From: Hygrophila difformis
Taxonomy: Eukaryota; Streptophyta; Magnoliopsida; Lamiales; Acanthaceae
Direction of reading: 5' to 3'
Length of the DNA stretch: 64,000 nucleotides
Assembly: GCA_030278955.1 (NCBI GenBank)
Contig: JAOANR010000003.1
Coordinates: 21,227,050 to 21,291,049 of the forward strand
Position numbers and translations under genes: made by a program. Numbering within the stretch: the first letter of the stretch is position 1; every line of letters starts with the position of its first letter. The notes under the pieces are model-generated. The model made no database searches and was not told where the DNA came from. It worked only from the letters and a program-made list of their open reading frames with translations. This document shows, in pieces, positions 57,385-64,000 of the stretch.

Positions 57385-57468
57385 ACGATTTAAATTATTA
57401 ATTGTTGAAAATGTGCATCGACATGCGTACCGGTGGTCAATGTTGCAATCCTAAATAAATGGTGGTAG
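57385..57468 (+). mobile_element. Right half of the split Stowaway-like MITE
   Basis: Begins at the first base after the chromovirus 5' LTR with sequence matching the second half of the 14172 MITE (TTATTAATTGTTGAAAATGTG). It ends GGTGGTAG followed by TA (57469-57470), an inverted partner of the left terminus. Compared with the 14172 copy, about 75 bp from the middle are missing. Confidence 0.7.
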
Positions 57469-58796
57469 TATTTAACTCTTTTTTTTTTTTTCAAAGGCAG
57501 CCTAAAGTTGGAGGGTTTGAGCCACGACGTTAGTTACTGTCGGGGAGGTAAATACGGCCTAGGTGGTGATGTGGTGTAAAACTGTAAATGAAAAACTAAA
57601 GAGTTAAACCTCTAAATTGTAATACTACGGATCTGTTCTGCACACGGTTTTTATAGAGCTTTTGGTAACTTTTGATTTTATATTAAAATTGTAGATCCGT
57701 TCTATACACTAGCTTTTAAAATCCGTAGTTATAATTTGAAGCTCTACAAATAGATGCTACCTAAGGAAGCGTTAAAAAAGCTAGCAAGCTTATTTATGTC
57801 CAATTACAATTTTAACACAATAACCAATCCACTACCCAATATTGTCCTTTCATGTCTTTTATAAATTTTTTACAGCTACATGCTTACAACTAGTTGTATC
57901 AAATACTTAAATAAAACTGATAGCTACATCTCCAGCTCCATTTCTGTGCAAAACATACTATGGTTATTTAATAAAGTAATCCCTATTCTGTATTTTATGC
58001 AATTTAGAATATATTTTTAATTATTATTAATTTAACTTGTAGTATTATAGTACTTCTATAAGATAAAAAAATATTTTAAAACTATGAATTCGATAAATTT
58101 TCATTTCATTATATTTTTTTTTATATAATCATTAATTTTAATTTTTTTAAAATCAAAATTCGTATATTTAATTTCATCCTGATCAAGATTGAGCTCTAAA
58201 ATAAAATACACAATCAAGATTGGTTTCACAAAATTGCAGAAAGCGGTCGATGAAATTTCCTCATCCATCGGTAAACGTAAACCCGAACCTCAGTCCTCAA
58301 TCCCCAATTCCGAAACAAATCAACGACGCGATATTTGCAAAATTGCTTCCTTTTCCGATGATCGCTATGCTGTCGCAATCCGTATTTCTTGATTCTTTCA
58401 CTCACTGTAACAACCGCTCTAGGATTTAGCGTATAGGGTTTTGTTTGTAGGGGCGTAGGATCTCTTGTAGTAGTAGTGGTCTGCTCTCCGGCCTCCCTCC
58501 GTCTACCAAACTCCCACTCTCGGATTATTCAACTCACCCCTTTCATTCATTTCCTCAATTATCACCGCATCATTCGTTTTCCCTCATTATCTCCTACCCC
58601 TTTTTTTCCATTTATTTTCCTTTTTTGTCCGCCCGCGAATCGTAGGTCCCTCCTTTCCCCATCTTTCCCTTTCAAATTTCACTTTTCCCACTGTTTGTAT
58701 CTCCTTTCGCGAGGCTTCTGATTTTAAATTAAAGGGTCTTCGGTTTGTCCTGTTTGTTTATCAATTTCGGTGTTTGTAGGTTGAAGTTGAACAGCA
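57469..58796. other. Region upstream of the calcineurin-B-like gene
   Basis: 57470-58180 is AT-rich and featureless, apart from two GATC(C/T)GTTCT(G/A)(C/T)ACAC copies near 57636 and 57691 with flanking CTACGGAT/ATCCGTAG. 58190-58390 has two short unsupported frames. 58440-58720 is C/T-rich and fits a 5'UTR, and TTTGTAG at 58772-58778 could close a leader intron before the start codon. Confidence 0.45.
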
Positions 58797-60669
58797 ATGG
58801 GGAGTGCGTCCTCAGTTTTGACTCAGTACGACATTGAAGAAGTTCAAGAACACTGTAATCATCTATGTAAGTGGTCTTTTGAATGTTCTGATTTGATATT
58901 TGGGGATGTGGGATGTTAAGTTTCTGGTTTGAATTTATGTTGGTGGGTGTAGTTGCTCAGCAAGAGATAGTGAGTCTGTACAATAGATTTTGCCAATTGG
59001 ATAGGAATTCGAAGGGGTTCATATCAGCAGACGAGTTCTTATCAGTGCCTGAGTTTGCAATGAATCCTCTTTCCCACGTAGGTTTTCGCCTCCATCCAAT
59101 TGAAAATTCTTCTGGGATCTTTTTTTTTTTTGGTGCACTGCCCTATTTTCATCTCACCATTTATCCCTTTTTTCATGTTGTTCATTGAAGAGGTTGCTTA
59201 AGATGGTTGATGGATTGAATTTCAAGGACTTTGTTGCCTTTCTGTCAGCTTTCAGTGGTAAAGCGACTCTGCCTCAGAAAATCGAGAGTATGTCCCATAA
59301 GTTAGCTTTTTATCTGCAAGGGCTTTTTGTTTGTTTGTTTGTTTTGAAAAGAAAAAACAAATTTAATCAGGGTTGGATTTTCTTGATAGTGTTTGTGAAA
59401 TTATGATTGTTGGACAGGAATCCAGTTTCTCTTTGATACACAAATGGCTCTTGCTAAATTTGAATTTAGAGATTTAAATAGGCCTATTTTTTTTTTATTT
59501 TTATTTTTTTTTATCGAAAGTGGATCCATTATAAGTACAAATTAAAAGTTAACTAGCAAATTGTATATACCTACTTTTGCTTGTCTTTTCATTTTCCCAA
59601 CATCTCTTCATACATATGCCATCTTGGACTGCTGCAAAGACCTAAATTATTTTTTTGTTATTACTGAGCTTATTAGTTTCATCCATTCAGTTACAAAGCA
59701 GCTGTGATGAGTCACTGTGAAATGATTTACTTCTTCCCTGTCCAGTTATCTTCAAAGTGTACGATACTGATGGAAGCGGGAAGGTGACTTTCAATGATAT
59801 AATAGATGTGCTTCGCGATATGACTGGCTCGTTTATGACCGATGAGCAACGAGAGGTATTAAATTGTGGGACTCCATCAAACGCTGTTTGACTTGCAAAC
59901 TGGAGATCATTGTTGGACATGATTGTTTTTTCTTCTGATTCTCTATCTTTTACAAATTACAATTGAGTCTAACGACAACCGTCTGCTGAAGAAAAGGGCG
60001 ATTGTTGTTTCAGTACATGAAGTTGTTAGTCATGCTGTGATTTCATATTTGTTCACTTTTAGTCATGCTGTGATTTCGCATATTTATTGTTTCAGTACAC
60101 GAAGAAGTTAGTCATTCTGTCATCACGTTTAATTTTCCCTTTTACCTTCCTCTCTCTGCTTAATATTGTTACAGGAGGTTCTGAGCCAGCTGCTGCATGA
60201 GTCTGGTTACACTAAAGAATCCTCTCTTCTGCTGGATGACTTCATTAAGGTTTGGGTATTCTTAAAACTGCATTTTCTTGTTTCTTGTTATCTTATTCAC
60301 TTGCTACAATACATTAGAGAGAACCCACGAATAATTGAAAGTCTCCTAAGTATCCAGAACCTGTATTATGCCATAGTTTGGGTTTTTGTTGTGTTCTTTA
60401 AAGTGATAACCTACATCATTTATTTCATTGACACAACCAATTGCTGTTAAACATATTTTTCCTCACTCTTGCTCTTAGGGAACATAAAAAGGTATAATCC
60501 TTGACAAAAAAAGCTGGAAATTTGCGGTGACTTCTATGATGATCTTAAACTAGCAATTCCAATCTGGATACAAACCTCCTTTTAGTTTTTGACACGGTTT
60601 TTTGGGTTTTGTGTTCAGTTAATGGATAATCCAGGTATGAAAATGGAGGTGGAAATCCCAGTAGAGTAA
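58797..60669 (+). CDS. Calcineurin B-like EF-hand protein
   Basis: Six exons: 58797-58866, 58953-59077, 59191-59287, 59746-59855, 60175-60249 and 60619-60669. All are GT-AG and phases join to 175 residues. The start MGSASSVLTQYDIEEVQ has Gly2 and Ser6, a good N-myristoylation signal. EF-hand regions: DRNSKGFISADEF (degenerate), DGLNFKDFVAFLS (weak) and DTDGSGKVTFNDI (a full Ca2+ loop), with GYTKESSLLLDDFIK as the last degenerate hand. It ends MKMEVEIPVE. Length and sequence closely recall Arabidopsis At3g18430 (calcineurin-B/CHP-like) from memory. Likely a membrane-attached Ca2+ sensor acting on a phosphatase, kinase or exchanger partner; the partner is unknown. The last exon of 51 bp is short, but its phase and sequence fit. 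Confidence 0.94.
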
Positions 60670-61128
60670 CTGAAGGCTGCCAATCTTCGGTTTCAATACA
60701 TAAAGTTGGTGCTGGTGTTTCTTTTTAGTGTTTTCCTGTGGTGATAAATACAATGTATACATACATAAAAAGAAACAGTGAAAAGTGGAAACAGAATGAT
60801 ACTTCATACTTGCATCTAAAAGGGTTTATACTCGTCTTTGTAGTTGATACTTCGGATTGTATCAGATATTCCATCAAAATTTCAGTTCGGCATGTTGAAA
60901 ATTTCTGACGTTTGATTCTGCTCAGTTTTCAATTATAGATTGAATGATAATTTTCTCTCTTTTAGAGTTCCTTTATCAAGAGTTCTTTTAAAGAGTTTAT
61001 TTTATGTCCTTGCGTTAGTGATGCAAATCCAAATGAATAAGTTGTGTTACATTAAGAAAAAGGACATTTTCGCGTATGGCCATATTGCGAAGACAATATA
61101 GATTATGTGGCTCCTATATAATTTTGTA
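60670..61128. other. 3' flank of the calcineurin-B-like gene
   Basis: Includes the probable 3'UTR. No other feature was seen. Confidence 0.4.
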
Positions 61129-61419
61129 CTCCCTCCATTCCTTTTTAGTTGACGCAAAACAGCAACAATTGTGCTTCTCTAAGAGCTTGTATTGTTTGTT
61201 TGTTTGGTTTGAAATAATTTAGATTTACAGATTTGCTACCAAAAGGAATACTTGAATTTGCTACTAAAACAATAATTGAATTAGTTTAAATATTACTACT
61301 GTAAATTTAAAGTCATTGGAAAAACTAAGCCAATATGAACTAAATTATAAAGTTCTCATTGATAGTCCTAAGTTCTAAAATAAATGGTCGGCAAAAGAAT
61401 CACTTTTTAAAACAGAGAG
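61129..61419. mobile_element. Stowaway-like MITE
   Basis: Begins CTCCCTCCATTCCTTTTTAG after TA (61127-61128) and ends AAAACAGAGAG before TA (61420-61421). The ends are imperfect inverted repeats. 291 bp, noncoding. Confidence 0.6.
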
Positions 61420-61447
61420 TATGTTTTGGACCCGATATGTTTCCCCT

Positions 61448-61449
<2 letters not shown>

Positions 61450-61483
<34 letters not shown>
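61450..61483. repeat. Poly(T) run of 34
   Basis: An uninterrupted T tract next to CCGGAAGCCGAAGCC. It could be the tail of a small retroposon on the minus strand or just a mononucleotide repeat; length calls here are unreliable. Confidence 0.9.
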
Positions 61484-62139
61484 CCGGAAGCCGAAGCCGG
61501 ATAAATATGTTTTCTCTTTTGGAATTGTTTTGAGTTTTTTTCTTCTTCTTTTCCTTTTTTTTTGGTAAAAATTGTGTCTATATCAATATCAGTAATATCA
61601 AGGTAGTCAAGATCAATATTCCATATGGCATCATTTTTCTCAACATCAGAATCATATGATGGAATCGGAATCCTAAGATATTATGACATTGCAATAATGG
61701 ACGAACTCAATTATGCATACTAACAAGTAAAAGCATAAATTCATGTGTTTATGAATCTTGCAAGTTAATTAATGAAGTACAAAAATATCACAATTAAACA
61801 TAAAATATTTCCACATACATGCATATTATATCTTTTTTTTACACATCATACACAAGGAATATAAGTTCTTAAATTTACAATTAAAGAAAAACAGTTATTT
61901 TGATCCCAAATCATAAAATCCTGCAAAAATCTTATGCGTTTAAGAGGGTATGTTGTTAGATCGTAGAATTGTTTAAGGAAGTATGACCATGAGATCGTAA
62001 TATTATACGATCCGGATCGAGATCCAGATCTTACTAATTTTAAGATCCTACAAAGATTGTGATCGTTTTAGAGAAATATGATCGTAAAATCATAAGATTC
62101 TAAGACCAGGATCGGAATCTTAACAATCATGAGTAATAC
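61484..62139. other. Noncoding region with GATCG-rich repeats
   Basis: 61960-62120 repeats (A/G)GATCGTA(A/G)AAT-like phrases and ATCCGGATCGAGATC-type palindromes, a decayed repeat of unknown class. No gene. Confidence 0.45.
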
Positions 62140-62290
62140 TATTGGGGATGGAGACTTTGTCTAGTTGTCAAGCCCCCGACTTCCAACCTATAGGTTGGGG
62201 ATCAATTCCCCACCCGGTCTGCTATTCCTCCCCTTTGTCCCTATGTAATTTATGTTGATATTCCTCCCCTTCGTCCCTATGTCGCAAATA
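62140..62290 (+). mobile_element. SINE-like (tRNA-derived) segment, tentative
   Basis: GTCTAGTTGTCAAGCCCCC resembles a pol III A box region, and TTGGGGATCAATTCCCCACC a B-box-like GGTTCAATTCC about 35 bp later, as in tRNA-derived SINE heads. It is followed by a 37-bp tandem duplication (ATTCCTCCCCTTTGTCCCTA type, near 62224 and 62261). No poly(A/T) tail or target duplication was confirmed. Confidence 0.35.
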
Positions 62291-63336
62291 ACATCGGAAT
62301 TCTCAATGTCTGCACAAATATGCAGTGTGCAACATTTATTCCAATACAACATTACCATGCAAAAAACAACAGCTTCCTCCACTAAAACACGTCACAGTAC
62401 GTAAACATATATAACATAGCGCAAATACCTATTAAACACAAATGCACATTCTTAAATCACTATTCCATATGTTGAACAGTAGAAACACTCATGATCTTTG
62501 CAAGCAAAAGAAAAATACCGATTTACTTCAAAACACAAACATTTCCCGTAATGCATACATGCACCAATGTGCATTCAGAAAATAAAACACCAATATCATT
62601 GGTTTGGGCACCACAGTAGGTTTCATTTAACACCGCACATACCTCATTCTCTTGCTGCCAACTTCCTTGTTCATCACAGTCATCTTGAAGACACCCTAAC
62701 CCTTCTCTTCGGACTGAAAAATATTGTCGGAATCTTCTCCAAAGCCCCTGCCCTTTACCCTCGTCTCTTCCCTCCCAAAGCACGAAGAAACCCACCCCTA
62801 CTCCCTCTATGATCGGCTGGAAATGTGGTAACAAACCCTAACCTTTTCCATCTTCAAAACCGAGCTCTTTACCATCGTTTTGCTCTCCAAACCGTCATCC
62901 CACATAGGTATTTCGCGCGAAGAGAAGCTTCCCAAAGAAGCCAGGAAACCCACATAATGCATTGTGATCATGTTTGGATGTCAGCATATTCACAAGCATA
63001 TAGCGGATTAAAACAGCATATTGTCTCACAGTTCTCTCTCCGAATCTGCCATCCGTTAGCAAATCCGCTGACTCCCAAACATTTCCTCTGTGTGTGGAGG
63101 GTTTCTTACCCATATTTGTGTAAGGAGAAAAGAAGAGGGAGAATTGTAATTATCACAAGTCATGTCATCTGCTTTTTGCTGCCAAAAGTAAGGGTAGTAA
63201 CGTAATTTTATAACTTATTATGTTATTGCTTTTCTTTTATGTAATAGGAATTAAAGTAGATTGTAGAATGTATTTTAAATATAGGTACTAATACATGATA
63301 GAAAGAGTATTTGGGGAATTAACTTATATTTTTTAA
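62291..63336. other. Unassigned stretch
   Basis: 62600-62940 is somewhat GC-richer with open but unrecognised frames on both strands (minus 62834-62523; plus 62825-63205). 62971-63081 is bounded by TGTTTGGATGTCAGC and the complement of TGTTTGGGAGTCAGC, possibly a 111-bp MITE. I cannot support a gene. Confidence 0.35.
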
Positions 63337-63580
63337 ATGGAGGATTTAACTTCAAAAACCCCTACATTTAAACCCTTTCTTCTGCTTTCCTTATCTCGAT
63401 TCTCGACACTCGTGTCTCGATCATCATTTTTCTCCCGAAACAAAGCTCCGACGCTGCTTTTTTCCTCCACGTGGCACTCATCCTTTGGTTCGGTGTCTGG
63501 CTCTGTCCCTGGAATTTCTTCTTTTTCTTGGTTCAACTTTCTTCTCAATGTCTCGTCTATTTTTGTTTTTCTGTATAGTA

Positions 63581-63839
63581 CTTCCTCCGTTCCTTTTTAA
63601 ATGCTATGGACCCACATTTCACGCAATCCAATACACATTTTTAATCATTCATAACTCAAATTGTATACATGTAAAAATTTTGAAAATTTGATATTCTAAA
63701 TCTATGCGATTAGACGAATCCAACAAGATCCAACTTGACTATATTTTATCTTATATAACTGTATTAAAAAGTCGAATTAAAGTTACTCAATGAACAGTAA
63801 CAAAATCTCAAATGTGCATTTAATAAGGAACGGAGGAAG
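63581..63839 (-). mobile_element. Stowaway-like MITE with good termini
   Basis: Ends CTTCCTCCGTTCCTTTTTAA and, on the other strand, CTTCCTCCGTTCCTTATTAA, with TA on each side (63579-63580 and 63840-63841). 259 bp. The interior matches the 14172 MITE in reverse orientation (ACTATATTTTATCTTATATA, AACAAGATCCAACTTGA), so this window has three members of one family. Confidence 0.88.
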
Positions 63840-63936
63840 TATATCTTTCCTCTAATTTTCCCAATTTCCCATTTTCGCGCCAATTGCCTTGGCTCTCCAA
63901 TATACTTACCTGGTTGTTTGATTGTCCGAGAGTTTG

Positions 63937-63962
63937 ATGGTTTCGATGATTGCAGAATTGAG
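63937..63962 (+). CDS. Possible first coding exon of a gene continuing to the right
   Basis: ATGGTTTCGATGATTGCAG and seven more bases end in a consensus donor, GAG|GTAAGT. This would code MVSMIAEL plus part of an Arg/Ser codon. The sequence before it is pyrimidine-rich and leader-like. Nothing beyond the window edge is visible, so this is only a hint. Confidence 0.3.
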
Positions 63963-64000
63963 GTAAGTTTTTGCTTCCTTTTTGGGTTGATGAACATTCA

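Noticed and set aside
62523..63205. Possible genes on either strand (minus 62834-62523; plus 62825-63205)
   Set aside because: No domain, weak starts, and overlapping repeats; not enough to call.
63333..63600. Opposing frames of 71 and 87 codons
   Set aside because: Each is the shadow of the other, neither is recognisable, and the plus frame runs into a MITE.

Overview
This is plant nuclear DNA, most likely from a eudicot. It has split genes with GT-AG introns, plant housekeeping genes, an organelle-type PPR gene, and heavily nested retrotransposons and MITEs. No species can be named from the sequence alone.

Layout. (1) 1-3866: the 3' seven exons of a vacuolar H+-translocating pyrophosphatase gene (+). 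(2) 5383-6685: a three-exon ASF1 histone chaperone gene (+). (3) 7534-13239: a complete, very young Ty1/copia element with 391-bp LTRs that look identical, inserted in a small inverted-repeat element. (4) 14.1-17.6 kb: a Stowaway-like MITE, a weak two-exon gene candidate and a long foldback element. (5) 17683-19707: a PPR gene (-) whose single intron holds a 500-N assembly gap. (6) about 21.3-26.2 kb: a decayed LINE (-) ending in a poly(A) tail. (7) 26.6-57.5 kb: a three-level nest. A Stowaway-like MITE was entered by a Ty3/gypsy chromovirus (-). The chromovirus 3' LTR was then entered by a 19.9-kb Athila-type Ty3/gypsy element (+) with 4.7-kb LTRs and target duplication GGTCA. (8) 58797-60669: a six-exon calcineurin-B-like EF-hand gene (+). 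(9) 61-64 kb: MITEs, a SINE-like segment and a possible first exon at the right edge.

Most unusual content. The Athila-type element has one uninterrupted 1986-codon gag-pol frame. In the position where an env-like gene is expected it carries a two-exon F-box-like gene, preceded by what looks like a diverged LTR serving as an internal promoter. Its LTRs, and that internal LTR-like block, are full of a short palindromic module (GTCGCGGA facing TCCGCGAC), including perfect 12-bp stems with a 3-base loop. The chromovirus lacks recognisable gag, protease and reverse transcriptase. In their place is an opposite-strand gene with a 5'UTR intron, coding for a protein of the 'putative plant transposon protein' kind. 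So two unrelated elements in one nest both carry extra, intron-containing genes.

The host genes (proton pump, histone chaperone, PPR protein, Ca2+ sensor) have unrelated cellular roles and show no operon-like relation. Splice sites were chosen by GT-AG signals, codon phase and remembered protein families. No alignment or database search was run.
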